Positions 24,436 to 32,990 of a stretch of 48,949 nt of DNA are shown in pieces; position 1 is the first letter of the stretch; each line of letters opens with the position of its first letter. Position numbers and translations under genes: made by a program. The stretch covers positions 1 through 48,949 of the forward strand of contig NZ_RAWI01000023.1 of assembly GCF_003612125.1 (NCBI RefSeq), given 5' to 3'. Below the pieces are notes generated by a model, which saw nothing but the letters and a program-made list of their open reading frames with translations, was not told the origin of the DNA and did not search any database. Source of the DNA: Corallococcus praedator. GTDB lineage: Bacteria > Myxococcota > Myxococcia > Myxococcales > Myxococcaceae.

Positions 24436-25062
24436 ATGAATCGAGATTCAAAATCTGAGGCGCCTGTCAAAAAGCTGCGCTCGCGCCTGAAGGAAGCCAC
24501 CGCTGACGCCATCCTGGCGGCGGCCGCGGCGGTGTTCGCCCGGGAGGGCCTGCACGCGGCGAAGATGGAGTCCATCGCCGAGCAGGCAGGCGTGTCGGTG
24601 GGGACGCTCTACAACCACTTCACGGACCGGGCGGCGCTGCTGGAGGCGCTGCGCGCGAAGCGCCGGGAGGCGTTGCTGGAGCGGCTGGATGTCGCGCTGG
24701 CCCAGGTGGAGGGGCAGTCCGCCCGCGAGCAGCTCCGCGCCTTCGTGGTGGCGGTGTTCGCCCACGTGTCGGAGCACGACGCCTTCGTGCGCGTGATGAT
24801 GCAGCTGCCCGAGGACGCGGCCCGCACTCAGAACAAGAGCCGTGTCCTCGCGGAGCTGAACCGGCGCATGGAGCCCGTCTTCGCGCGCGGCATCCAGGCC
24901 GGGGAGTTCCGCGCGGAGGGCAGGGCGTTCTATCCGGCCCTGCTGATGGGCATGGTGCGCGGCGCGTTGGACCGCGTGCGCGAGGGCGACCGCGCGAACC
25001 CTCCCGCCTCGGCCTGGGCGGAGGAGGTCCTCCGCGTCTTCCTGAAGGGAATCGAGGTCTAG
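24436..25062 (+). CDS. TetR-family transcriptional regulator of the efflux operon
   Basis: 208 residues. The N-terminal HTH is clear (ILAAAAAVFAREGLHAAKM, then ESIAEQAGVSVGTLYNHF with the usual YxHF end), followed by an all-helical ligand domain. It is cytoplasmic and probably represses this operon until an inducer binds. The MFS exporter starts four bases after its stop, so the three genes are one unit. A palindrome covers its own start codon. The ribosome-binding site is weak (only AAGAA next to the ATG). Inducer unknown. Confidence 0.9.
   Translation: MNRDSKSEAPVKKLRSRLKEATADAILAAAAAVFAREGLHAAKMESIAEQAGVSVGTLYNHFTDRAALLEALRAKRREALLERLDVALAQVEGQSAREQLRAFVVAVFAHVSEHDAFVRVMMQLPEDAARTQNKSRVLAELNRRMEPVFARGIQAGEFRAEGRAFYPALLMGMVRGALDRVREGDRANPPASAWAEEVLRVFLKGIEV
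24437..24450. promoter_or_regulatory. Palindromic putative TetR operator over the tetR start codon
   Basis: TGAATC-GA-GATTCA is a perfect 6-bp inverted repeat that begins at the second base of the tetR ATG. Its position just past the probable promoter fits an autorepression site for the TetR-family regulator. Binding is inferred. Confidence 0.4.
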
Positions 25063-25066
25063 CGAC

Positions 25067-26695
25067 ATGGCGACTTCCGTCGCATCACCCGGAGCCCTGG
25101 CGGCCACACCCAAGGCCCTGCCGAACAAGTGGCTCGTCACGCTGTCGGTGACGTTCGGCACGCTGATGGGCGCCATCGACTCGTCCATCGTCAACGTGGC
25201 GCTGCCGCAGATTCGCGGCGCGGTGGGCGCCACCGTGCAGGAGATCACCTGGGCCACCACCGGCTTCGTCATCGCCACGGTGATGGTGATGCCGCTCACG
25301 GGCTTCCTGGGCCGCCTGTTCGGTCAGAAGCGCGTGTACCTGGCGTGTCTGGTGCTCTTCGTCGTGGGCTCGTTCCTCTGCGGCTTCGCGTGGAACCTGC
25401 CGACCCTGGTGCTCTTCCGCTTCCTCCAAGGGCTGGGCGCGGGCGCGCTGCAACCCACCGAGCAGGCCATCCTGCGCCAGACGTTCCCGCCCAAGGAGCA
25501 GGGCACGGCGATGGCCGTCTTCGCCATGGCCGTGATGGTGGGCCCGGCCATCGGCCCGACGCTGGGTGGCTACATCGTCGACAACTTCCACTGGTCGTGG
25601 ATCTTCTTCATCAACGTGCCGGTGGGCATCCTGGGCTTCTTCATGGTGGCCCGCTTCGTCCAGGAGGACGAACAGCTGCGCGCCACCGCGCGCGTGGAGG
25701 CCGAACGCCAGCGCAAGCACATGGACTGGGCCGGCATCACGCTGCTCTGCATGGGGCTCGCGTCGCTCCAGTACTTCCTGGAGGAGGGGCAGGCGGATGA
25801 CTGGTTCCAGTCCCCCCTCATCATCGCCTGCGCGCTGTTCGCGGCCACGTGCCTCATCGCGTTCGTCATCTGCGAGCTGACGGCGGAGGCGCCCGCGGTG
25901 AACCTGCGCCTGTTCAAGGACCCGGTGTTCGCCTCCGGCACGATGCTCAGCGCGCTGGTGTTCGCGGTGCTCATGGCCAGCATGTTCCTCTTGCCGGTGT
26001 TCATGCAGGAGCTGCTGGGCTTCACCGCCACCCAGTCCGGGTTCGCGCTGATGCCCCGCACGCTGGTGATGCTGGTGATGATGCCCATTGTCGGGCGGCT
26101 GTACGGCAAGGTGCCGGCGCGGGTGCTGGTGGCCGCGGGCATCGTGTTCGCGGGCTTCGGCGCGTTCGAGATGAGCCACTTCTCGCTGGCCACGGGCTCC
26201 GGGAACATCATCAGCGCCATTGCCCTCCAGGGCGTGGGCTTCAGCCTGATGTTCGTGCCGCTCAGCGCCACGGCGCTCGCCAACATCCCGCGCGAGCGGA
26301 TGGCGGACGCCACCGGGCTCAACTCGCTGCTGCGCCAGATTGGCGGCTCCATGGGCCTGGCCATCTTCACCACGCTCCTGTCGCGCTACACGGTGACGGC
26401 CAAGGCCTCCATCGCGGCGCACCTGAACCCGGAGCGCTGGGAGGTCGCGGGCCGCATGGCCGCCACCCAGCAGGGGCTCATGCAGCACGGCCTGGATGCC
26501 GCCGGCGCGAAGGCGGCCAGCCTCCAGATGATGGTCGGCTCGGTGTCCCGGCAGGCCATGGTGCTCGCCTTCGACAAGCTGTTCGTCCTCGCGGCGCTGA
26601 TGTTCGTGGTGGTGCTGCCGCTCATCTACTTCCTCAAGGCCGCTCCCAGCGGCGGGGGCTCCCACGAGAAGCCCCACATCGACGTGGAGATCTAA
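25067..26695 (+). CDS. emrB: DHA2-family MFS drug:H+ antiporter (EmrB/QacA type)
   Basis: 542 residues with about 14 hydrophobic helices in the inner membrane. Typical DHA2 motifs are the helix-1 segment MGAIDSSIVNVALPQI, the loop GRLFGQKRVY between helices 2 and 3, and the helix-5 motif C region (GPAIGPTLGGYIVDNFHWSWIFF shown here only by its type: proline/glycine-rich antiporter motif). It exports hydrophobic drugs using the proton gradient together with the downstream adaptor. The spacing to tetR (4) and emrA (3 bases) shows an operon. The symbol is by family resemblance. Substrates unknown. Confidence 0.9.
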   Translation: MATSVASPGALAATPKALPNKWLVTLSVTFGTLMGAIDSSIVNVALPQIRGAVGATVQEITWATTGFVIATVMVMPLTGFLGRLFGQKRVYLACLVLFVVGSFLCGFAWNLPTLVLFRFLQGLGAGALQPTEQAILRQTFPPKEQGTAMAVFAMAVMVGPAIGPTLGGYIVDNFHWSWIFFINVPVGILGFFMVARFVQEDEQLRATARVEAERQRKHMDWAGITLLCMGLASLQYFLEEGQADDWFQSPLIIACALFAATCLIAFVICELTAEAPAVNLRLFKDPVFASGTMLSALVFAVLMASMFLLPVFMQELLGFTATQSGFALMPRTLVMLVMMPIVGRLYGKVPARVLVAAGIVFAGFGAFEMSHFSLATGSGNIISAIALQGVGFSLMFVPLSATALANIPRERMADATGLNSLLRQIGGSMGLAIFTTLLSRYTVTAKASIAAHLNPERWEVAGRMAATQQGLMQHGLDAAGAKAASLQMMVGSVSRQAMVLAFDKLFVLAALMFVVVLPLIYFLKAAPSGGGSHEKPHIDVEI

Positions 26696-26698
26696 GCC

Positions 26699-27931
26699 AT
26701 GGCAACGACAACAACGGCCCCCCAGCTCGTCCCCGAAGCGGCGCCCGCGCCCTCCGCCGAGGCGCAGGCGAAGCGTGGCAAGCGGGGCTTCTTCATCCTG
26801 GGCGCCGTGGTGGCCTTCATCCTGCTGTCCCTGGGCGGCTTCAAGCTGCTCACCGCAGGGCAGGAAACCACCGACGACGCGCAGGTGGAGGCGGACGTGG
26901 TGCCCCTGTCCGCGCGCGTGTCCGGCCCGGTGGTGAAGGTGGCCCTGGCCGACAACGCCACCGTGCACCAGGGCGACGTCATCCTCCAAATCGATCCGCG
27001 CCCCTACGAGGCCCGGGTGAAGCAGGCGGAGGCGGAGCTGGAGTCCGCGCGCGCCCAGGCCGTCGCCGCGGACGCGCAGGCCACCGTGGCCGCCGCCGGG
27101 GCGAAGGGGGGGCTGTCCAGCGCGAGGGCGCTCGTCACCACCAGCAACTCCGCGGTCAGCAGCGCCCAGGCGCAGGTGGCCTCCGCCCGCGCGGCGGTGT
27201 CCCGGGCCGAAGCGCAGGCCCGCAAGGCGGCGTTGGATCTGGAGCGCGCGAAGAGCCTGCGCGAGCAGAACGTCGTGGCGCAGAGCGCGCTGGATGATGC
27301 GCAGACGGGCCACGACACCGCGCAGGCCGCGCTGGAAGGTGCCCGCGCGCAGCTCACCCTGGCGGAGGAGGGCCGGCGCACCGCGGAGAGCAAGGTCGCG
27401 GAGGCGCAGGGCCAACTGGATGTGAGCGCTCCCATCGACGAGAAGATCGCCGCCGCCCAGGCCAACGCGGCGCTGGCGCACGCCCGGGTGAAGGGCGCGG
27501 AGGCGGCGCTGGATCAGGCCAAGCTCCAACTGGAGGACACGCGCATCGTCGCCCCGGCGGACGGCCAGGTGTCCAAGCTGTCCGTGCACGCGGGACAGCT
27601 GCTCACTCCCGGGCAGGCGGTAGCGGAGCTGGTGCCGCTCACCACCTACGTGGTGGCGAACTTCAAGGAGACGCAGGTGGGCCACATGCACGCCGGCCAG
27701 CGCGTGGAGGTGGAGCTGGATGCCTTCTCCGGTGAGAAGCTGGAGGGCAGGGTGGAGAGCCTGTCCGGCGGCACCGGTTCACGCTTCTCGCTGCTGCCTC
27801 CCGACAACGCGTCCGGCAACTTCGTGAAGGTGGTGCAGCGCGTGCCCGTGCGCATCACCTGGGTGCACCCGCCGGAAGGACTGGCCCTGCGTGCCGGCCT
27901 GTCCGCTGACGTCACGGTGCACACGAAGTAG
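26699..27931 (+). CDS. emrA: HlyD/EmrA-family efflux adaptor
   Basis: 410 residues. One N-terminal membrane anchor (about 31-52) is followed by a biotinyl-lipoyl-like half (DDAQVEADVVPLSARVSG), a long Ala/Glu/Gln-rich coiled coil (about 100-265), the second half-hairpin (TRIVAPADGQVSKLSVHAGQ) and a beta-barrel (VVANFKETQVGHMHAGQ). It bridges the inner-membrane EmrB to an outer-membrane channel of TolC type; no such channel gene is adjacent. The last 21 codons and the stop are part of a segment copied 10.5 kb downstream. In that copy the TAG stop reads GAG. Confidence 0.9.
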   Translation: MATTTTAPQLVPEAAPAPSAEAQAKRGKRGFFILGAVVAFILLSLGGFKLLTAGQETTDDAQVEADVVPLSARVSGPVVKVALADNATVHQGDVILQIDPRPYEARVKQAEAELESARAQAVAADAQATVAAAGAKGGLSSARALVTTSNSAVSSAQAQVASARAAVSRAEAQARKAALDLERAKSLREQNVVAQSALDDAQTGHDTAQAALEGARAQLTLAEEGRRTAESKVAEAQGQLDVSAPIDEKIAAAQANAALAHARVKGAEAALDQAKLQLEDTRIVAPADGQVSKLSVHAGQLLTPGQAVAELVPLTTYVVANFKETQVGHMHAGQRVEVELDAFSGEKLEGRVESLSGGTGSRFSLLPPDNASGNFVKVVQRVPVRITWVHPPEGLALRAGLSADVTVHTK

Positions 27932-27954
27932 TCAGCACCGGGGCTGCACGAAAG

Positions 27955-27984
27955 GCGCCGCGCTCCTTCGCAGGAACGCGGCGC
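27955..27984. terminator. Bidirectional terminator after emrA
   Basis: GCGCCGCG and CGCGGCGC form a perfect 8-bp stem around a 14-base loop with a small inner TCC/GGA stem. It is followed by TTCTTC on the plus strand. It lies 24 bases after the emrA stop. The same hairpin is present in the right copy. Confidence 0.7.
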
Positions 27985-27996
27985 TTCTTCATGCCC

Positions 27997-28073
27997 TCAC
28001 AGGTCGACGACCCTCTCCACGTCCGCCCACGAGGGCGAAGAGCACCTCTCCGCCCGGGGCCACGAACGTGCCG
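27997..28073 (-). pseudogene. GNAT acetyltransferase remnant
   Basis: This is what remains of a second copy of the GNAT gene found intact at 38521-39009. The last codons (ERVVDL where the intact gene has EMVVDL) are joined to the segment that encodes FVAPGGEVFFAL by a 272-base deletion, which is not a multiple of three. The upstream part is replaced by unrelated sequence. It cannot be functional. Confidence 0.8.
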
Positions 28074-28074
28074 T

Positions 28075-28491
28075 ATGACCGCACTGGTAGATGCCCTGAG
28101 CGTTGTTGGTGACGCGGCCGTAAGACACGCCGGTCTGCCCCGACACGACCAGCTCGTTGTTGTTGAAGAAGGCCGCCCCGAGCAGGCGCTCGTTGTTGAG
28201 CGCGGTCCCCACGACATTCGGTGACGCCGCGCCGCCGGGCACTTCGAGAATCCCGGTCTGCTTCAGGTGGATGCCCTGCGAGGACAGGACGACGTTCTCG
28301 ACCAGTTCATAGATGGCGTAGTCCCGGGTCGGGAGGCCCGTCATGGAGCCATCCGCGTCCTTGTACCAGCGGAGCCAGCCAATGGGCCCGAACGCCACGT
28401 CCTGCCGATGGTAGATGGGCTGGAGGTCGTCGAGGTTCGGCGTCGCGTCGTACTCGGATTCCGCGAGGCAGCGCCATGCGGAGATCGCGAT
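28075..28491 (-). pseudogene. Unidentified gene fragment fused to the GNAT remnant
   Basis: A minus-strand frame is open from just after an in-frame TGA (28492-28494) down to the GNAT remnant. It encodes about 138 residues with protein-like composition (ESEYDATPNLDDLQPIYHRQ, GWLRWYKDADGSMTGLPTRD, ALNNERLLGAAFFNNNELVV). It has no start codon of its own near the top and its natural end is missing, since it runs straight into GNAT remnants. It is a truncated piece of a gene I do not recognise. Confidence 0.5.
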
Positions 28492-28662
28492 TCAGGGCGG
28501 CGGATGCGATCGGCTTCAACATGGACGGCCTCGGCTGTGCTGTGATGGACAACCGGTGCGGTGCCATCGCAAGGCCGGATGCAACCGGACTCACGCCGCG
28601 CCGACGCGGGGTGTAGGGAACGCCGTCGTCGGATCGTCCTTTGAGCGATCAAGGAGCAGGAC

Positions 28663-29321
28663 ATGACCATCACCATCACCGCCTTTGAACGCTCGCCCGA
28701 TCGCGGCAGGGGACTGGCGCGGGACATGCGGGTGCGCTGGGCGCTGGGCGCTGGAAGAGGTGGGCCAGCCCTACGACGTCCGTCTGCTGTCGTTCGATGC
28801 GATGAAGGAGCCCGCGCACAAGGCGCTGCATCCGTTCGGTCAGATCCCGACCTATCAGGAGGGCGATCTCGCCCTGTTCGAGTCCGGCGCGATTGTCTTC
28901 CACATCGCGGAGCGCCATGCCGGCCTGCTGCCGGAAGATGCGAATGGCCGCGCGCGCGATCGCGTGGATGTTCGCGGCGCTCAACACGGTCGAGCCGTCG
29001 ATCTTCGACCGCAGTCTGGTGATGATCCTAGAGCGCGACCAGCCCTGGTACGAGCATCGCCTGCGCGCGCTGGACGACATCATCCGGAAACGGCTGGAGG
29101 ATCTCTCCGCGCGCCTCGGCGACGCTGACTGGCTCGACGGCGCCTTCAGCGCGGCCGACATTCTCATGGTGACGGTCCTGCGCAGGCTGCAGGGGTCGGG
29201 CATTCTCGAGGCGTATCCGAACCTCGCCGCCTATATCGCCCGCGCCGAAGCGCGGCCGGCCTACAAGCGTGCGTTCGCTGCGCAACTGGCGGTGTTCAAC
29301 GCCGCCCCGCCGACCGGGTGA
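28663..29321 (+). pseudogene. Glutathione S-transferase, broken by two frameshifts
   Basis: AAGGAG and the ATG at 28663 begin a GST-like protein (MTITITAFERSPDRGRG). A tandem duplication of the 7-mer GCGCTGG around 28745-28760 shifts the frame within RWALEEVGQPYDV. The thioredoxin-like part continues in frame 2 (HPFGQIPTYQEGDLALFESG is the cis-Pro and ES glutathione-binding region). Near 28947, a CG-dinucleotide run (CCGCGCGCGCG) lacks two bases, so the helical domain continues in frame 3 (IAWMFAALNTVEPSIFD to the stop). Repairing the two events gives one GST of normal length (about 217 residues). The gene decayed by slippage and is probably dead, unless the shifts are sequencing errors. Confidence 0.8.
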
Positions 29322-29333
29322 CGGCGCGCGGGC

Positions 29334-29702
29334 TTACGCCTTGGGCAGACCCGAAAGCAACGGCATCACGTCCACCGCGTCGCACGGGAAGATCGTGAAG
29401 TGCGGATGATTTTCGAACAACTTCGCCGCGGCTTCATGCGACGGCGCGCGCACGACGACGAAAACGGTCAGCTCGTTCACGACGTCCGCCACGCCATCCG
29501 GCGACGTCCGCTTGGTTTTGCCGAGCGGGCCGCCCTCGTAGACGATGACGTCCCGGTGCTTCTCGTCCCAGGCCCTCAGGGCGGAGAAGCCTTCTTCGTC
29601 CTTCGCGCGCCGTTCGTCGTCGGACATCGCATACCAGGCCCGCCAGCGCGGACTCATCTTGTTGCTGAGGAAGACCGCGAGATAGGTGCCGTCCGTGCTC
29701 AT
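29334..29702 (-). CDS. YciI-like domain protein
   Basis: 122 residues from ATG 29702, with GAGAGG upstream. The segments DERRAKDEEGFSALRAW and IVYEGGPLGKTKRTSPDG match the YCII-related dimeric alpha/beta fold found in small stress or secondary-metabolism proteins. The C-terminus HPHFTIFPCDAVDVMPL is typical. It is convergent with the GST pseudogene and appears intact, unlike most of its neighbours. Biochemical role unknown. Confidence 0.78.
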   Translation of the reverse strand: MSTDGTYLAVFLSNKMSPRWRAWYAMSDDERRAKDEEGFSALRAWDEKHRDVIVYEGGPLGKTKRTSPDGVADVVNELTVFVVVRAPSHEAAAKLFENHPHFTIFPCDAVDVMPLLSGLPKA

Positions 29703-29741
29703 GCATTCGCCTCTCTTTGCGCTTGTGCGTGAGAGGCTCGC

Positions 29742-29945
29742 CGGGAACAACAGCGTCAACCGCCTTCCGGGAGCGACCGGGATGGTTTGCTTGACGCGGA
29801 AGAGACCGCGCGCCGTGTCGGTGGCGTCGACGTGCAAGCGGATGGTGCCGGGGAAGGGCGTGTCACGCGGCGCCTCGATGGGCGGCGGCATGGGCGCGGG
29901 TTGGGGCAGCGGCCAGGACTGGGATGCGGAGGGTGCCTGCGCGTG
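29742..29945 (-). pseudogene. Fragment of an M61-family peptidase N-terminus
   Basis: The minus strand encodes IEAPRDTPFPGTIRLHVDA and then RGLFRVKQTIPVAPG and LTLLFP, which is how myxobacterial M61 (glycyl aminopeptidase-type) proteins begin after their signal peptide. The frame then runs into unrelated codons upstream of the YciI gene, and the catalytic HExxH domain is absent. Only about 68 residues remain. Family by recognition, moderate. Confidence 0.5.
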
Positions 29946-29948
29946 CGC

Positions 29949-30380
29949 CACCGTTTGCGAGGCAGCGAATTGGAGGGCGAGGTCCGCCTGGGGTTGCCGC
30001 AGGACTTCGCCGAAACCTGGCTGCCCCGGGTGCTCAGCACCTTCGCGCGCGCATCCGGCGGTGCGCATCGAGGTGCGCACCGAGCGCAACGCCCAGCGTG
30101 GCGGATCGCGTTCGCGAGCCCGAGCCTCGCGGGCCTGTGGGCGGCGGCCGAGGCGGGGCTTGGCGTGACGCTGCGAACGGCCTTCGGCCTGCCGAAGACG
30201 CTGGCCGTGCTGGAGCCCGGCGCCTCGGGCCTGCCCGCGCTCGGGAGCATTCCGGTGCACCTGCTCAGGGCCGAACGGGAGCCGAGCAAGACCGTGGCCC
30301 AACTGGCCGGCATCCTGCGTGAAGCGCTCGCGCAGGAGCTGACGACACCCCGACGGGCGCGGCCGCGCGGCGGGGGCTGA
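29949..30380 (+). pseudogene. LysR-type regulator remnant (substrate-binding domain only)
   Basis: The plus strand encodes RGSELEGEVRLGLPQDFAE and LPRVLSTFARA, then in another frame HPAVRIEVRTERN, then back in the first frame RIAFASPSLAGLWAAAEAG and the C-terminal VAQLAGILREAL. These are consecutive pieces of a LysR effector-binding domain. The HTH (about 90 residues) is missing, about 55-60 residues are deleted in the middle, and one frameshift remains. It begins where the M61 fragment on the other strand ends. Confidence 0.62.
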
Positions 30381-30583
30381 CGCCCGGCCGCGCCGCTCCT
30401 CGGCCTCTGCACACCCGCCACGCACCGCAGTCCCTGCGTAGAGGAGGGACGGGAGCCCTGTTGAGGGAGAGGGCTGGAGCCGAGGAGCCGAAGTAGGCGG
30501 CTGACGGGGCCCCCAGGCTGTGCGCCAGGCCGGCGGGGAGGCCGGGCAGGCCATGGAACCGTCAAGGGGCCGCGCGTGTCTCA

Positions 30584-31417
30584 ATGGGTCCATGCCGGAG
30601 GTACATCCTGCTGCCCTCCCTCTTGTTGAGCCTGCTCGCTGTGACGCCCGTGCCGGTGGTGGAGATAGAGGTATTCGTGCCGTTGTGCGACAACGCCTTG
30701 ATTGCGTGCGGGCGCGGCCCCGCGGGCGATCCCCGCTCCCTGGAGGCGAATCTCTACTGGGGCGCGGCCTACGGGGCGGAGCGCTTCCTCTCGCGGGCTT
30801 CCGGGTTCCGGGTTCGGAGCCGCCGTGATGGCCCGGCGGACTCCGCGGTGCTGCGCGAGCTCGTCATCGAGCGGGCCGCCGCCCACGGTGAGCGGCCTGT
30901 CCGGCTCCTGCTCCATGCCTATGCGGGAGACCGGATTGACAGCGCACTGGAGGACTTCCTGCGCGCCGCCGCGGGTGCGAGCCAGGCCGACCTCGTGGTC
31001 TGGGCCGGACATGACCGACTCATGGACCGCTCCCCGCCCGGGATTCAGCCCCTCCCTGGTGAGACGCCCAGGCCCGTTGTTGTCCTGGCCTGCATGAGCG
31101 AGCAGTTCTTCGGGCCAGTGCTGGAGCCACTGGGAGCCCGGCCGGTCGTGCTCACCCGAACCCTGATGGCGCCCGAGGCCTACCTTCTCGAAGCGTTGGC
31201 CTCCGCCACTGCGCGGCATGGCCTGACGGAGCCAGCAGCCCTGCGCACCGCGCTCGTCGACGCCTATGCCCGCTACCAGCGAATCACTCGCCGTTCGGCC
31301 AGTTCGGTCTTCTCCAGGGTGCACCCGGCTCAAGCGCTGCCCCGCGATGCAGCAACGCCCGCGGCGCCGTCCACGGCCCCTCGAAGCGCGCCTGCCCCAT
31401 CGCCGGCTGGACGGTAG
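30584..31417 (+). CDS. Conserved hypothetical exported protein
   Basis: 277 residues. The N-terminus has a signal-like hydrophobic run (ILLPSLLLSLLAVTPVPVV). The mature part opens with EVFVPLCDNALIACGRG and SLEANLYWGAAYGAERFLSR. I recall that pattern from conserved uncharacterised proteins of several proteobacteria, but cannot name the family. The C-terminus is Ala/Pro/Ser-rich, low complexity. No membrane helix beyond the signal. It seems intact although it lies between decayed genes. Function unknown. Confidence 0.65.
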   Translation: MGPCRRYILLPSLLLSLLAVTPVPVVEIEVFVPLCDNALIACGRGPAGDPRSLEANLYWGAAYGAERFLSRASGFRVRSRRDGPADSAVLRELVIERAAAHGERPVRLLLHAYAGDRIDSALEDFLRAAAGASQADLVVWAGHDRLMDRSPPGIQPLPGETPRPVVVLACMSEQFFGPVLEPLGARPVVLTRTLMAPEAYLLEALASATARHGLTEPAALRTALVDAYARYQRITRRSASSVFSRVHPAQALPRDAATPAAPSTAPRSAPAPSPAGR

Positions 31418-31587
31418 AGACGGCATGCGTAGACGGCGTGCCGTGGCCATGTCCCCTCCGACGGACCTGCATCCCCGGCAATCAGCAGCCGGGCCTGGTC
31501 CTTGATGATGAGGTTCCCCTTCACGGAGACGTGCGCGGCCTCGATATACGCTCACGAAACGAACGGCATGGCCTTCAGCAGCTTCGA

Positions 31588-32646
31588 ATGACGATGGGGA
31601 CCCACGACTTGAAGAATGCATTCCGAGGTGTCGTGCACAGTGGCTGCTTCATCGACGAGCGCAACCTGGCGCTGGTCGTCAGCCACCCGCATCCCGACAA
31701 TGACCACTGAGGCGGGCCGGGCCCCGTCGAGGAGTGGAACGGGCCCTACGACCCGGAAGCGTTCCAGAGTCTCATCGACTCCGACTTCGACCCCGACGAC
31801 GTCCGCTTCGAGGTCGACAGGTTCCAGCACGTGGCGGTGTGCACGGAGGGAACCTGGACGTTGGAGGAACTGCCGGGCGCTGGAACCATTGAAGCGCTGT
31901 ACCGGCAGGGCACCAGCAGTCTGGGCGCGCTGCTCTCGTACGGCGGCTCGGCCTTCCATGCCGCCATTCGCGAGCGCGACGGAGGCCGCTGGGAGGTCCT
32001 CGAGTACCAGGGACTGCCGGCGGGGCTCGTCGAGACGCGTGCGTGTTTCAGCGGTGCTGACATCGTGGTCGCCGGGAGTCTGTCGTACGCGCCCGACGCT
32101 CCGTCCGAGGTGGGCCTGCTCATGCGCGGCGATGGGGGCATGACCTGGACGCAATCGCTGGGACAGGTCCCAGGGCGGGTGCTCGCGCTGGACAGCTGTC
32201 CCGGAGAGGACGGAACGAGAATCCTCTACGCCGGAGGCAGGGGGCTCTGGATGCACGCGGAGGGCCGCTGGCGGGAGGTGCATTCCTACCTGAGCGGCGA
32301 AGTGGCCTACCTGCGCTGCTTCCCCTCGGGCGATGTCATCGCGGGCACGACGCGAGGCGACGTCATCGCCGGGAAGGGGGCGGACTGCCGCGTCATCGCG
32401 CGGGTGGGCCCCATTCATTCCGCCGAGCGGTGGGCAGACAGCCTTTACGTCGCGGACCCGGACCGGGTCTACCGCCTGGGCACGTCCGGCATCGAGCGTT
32501 GCGCCATTGCCCTGGTGGATTCCGTCGGCCAGCTGCCCACCGTGGGCAGGGTGTCCGCGGGAGGCGGCCGCCTCTGGTTGGCGGGGAGCCACGTTCTCGC
32601 ATCGAGCGTTGACGGCATGGCCTGGACGACGCACCCGGTGCGCTGA
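31588..32646 (+). pseudogene. Beta-propeller-like hypothetical protein with in-frame TGA
   Basis: A frame starting at ATG 31588 or 31594 encodes LKNAFRGVVHSGCFIDERNL and then meets TGA at 31708-31710. After the stop the same frame continues without interruption to 32646 with coherent protein (DPDDVRFEVDRFQHVAVC, GLLMRGDGGMTWTQSLG, WADSLYVADPDRVYRLG). Repeating G-x-W and aromatic/Gly motifs about 40 residues apart suggest a propeller of sialidase-like blades. GTG 31831 could allow translation of the C-terminal 271 residues. A nonsense mutation in a once longer gene is the simplest reading. No family name known to me. Confidence 0.65.
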
Positions 32647-32669
32647 GCGCTGGCCCAGGGGAGACCGCT

Positions 32670-32990
32670 TCAGTCGAGCCCGCTCTTCCCCGCGAACCCG
32701 TACGCCTTCACCTGCTGCGCCGCGTCCACCCCGTCCGCGCGGAGCCGTGAGCGCAGCGCCTGGAGGGGCTGCGCCCTTCCCGTCATGACGAGGTGCGCGC
32801 CCGGCCGCTGCTCCAGCGCCGCGCGCAGGCGCTCCGCCACCGCGGGCAGGTGTGCCTCATCGGGCGCCCGCTTGATGACGGCGCTCCCGGACAGCTTGAA
32901 CTCCCGCAGCACCGCCTCGGACCCGTCGCGGGAGGAGACCTCGAACGCCCTGCCTGACGTGTCAGCCGCCCTGCCTGACGTGTCAGCCGC
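32670..32990 (-). pseudogene. C-terminal fragment of a ferredoxin-reductase/siderophore-interacting-like protein
   Basis: The minus strand encodes LREFKLSGSAVIKRAPDEA, then HLVMTGRAQPLQALRSRLRA and the end VKAYGFAGKSGLD. This resembles the NAD(P)-binding C-terminus of flavin/ferredoxin reductase-type proteins, which end KAYWxxGKxGLD; the Trp is Gly here. The FAD-binding part is absent. Upstream the frame passes through a 21-bp tandem repeat (ADTSGRA twice) and no start codon with a ribosome-binding site is evident. Family call is tentative. Confidence 0.5.

Larger units (their letters stand above)
27868..28073 (+). repeat. Left copy of a duplicated emrA-3'/terminator/GNAT-3' junction
   Basis: Bases 27868-28026 align without gaps to 38392-38550 (offset 10,524). 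I count 11 mismatches in 159. Bases 28026-28073 then align to 38822-38869 (offset 10,796). The left copy has therefore lost 272 bases from inside the GNAT gene. The segment holds the end of emrA, a terminator and GNAT remnants. Both copies are in direct orientation and bracket an island of about 10.3 kb. Confidence 0.9.

Noticed and set aside
25085-27691. Minus-strand open frame of 868 codons opposite emrB and emrA
   Set aside because: Low-complexity shadow of two clear efflux genes.
31430-31556. Minus-strand stretch encoding KGNLIIKDQARLLIAGDAG as a possible gene fragment
   Set aside because: It looks protein-like over about 30 residues only, with no start, end or family that I can support.
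31708-31710. TGA as a selenocysteine codon
   Set aside because: No conserved redox context, no evident SECIS-like hairpin just after it, and the gene lies in a decay island. A nonsense mutation is simpler.
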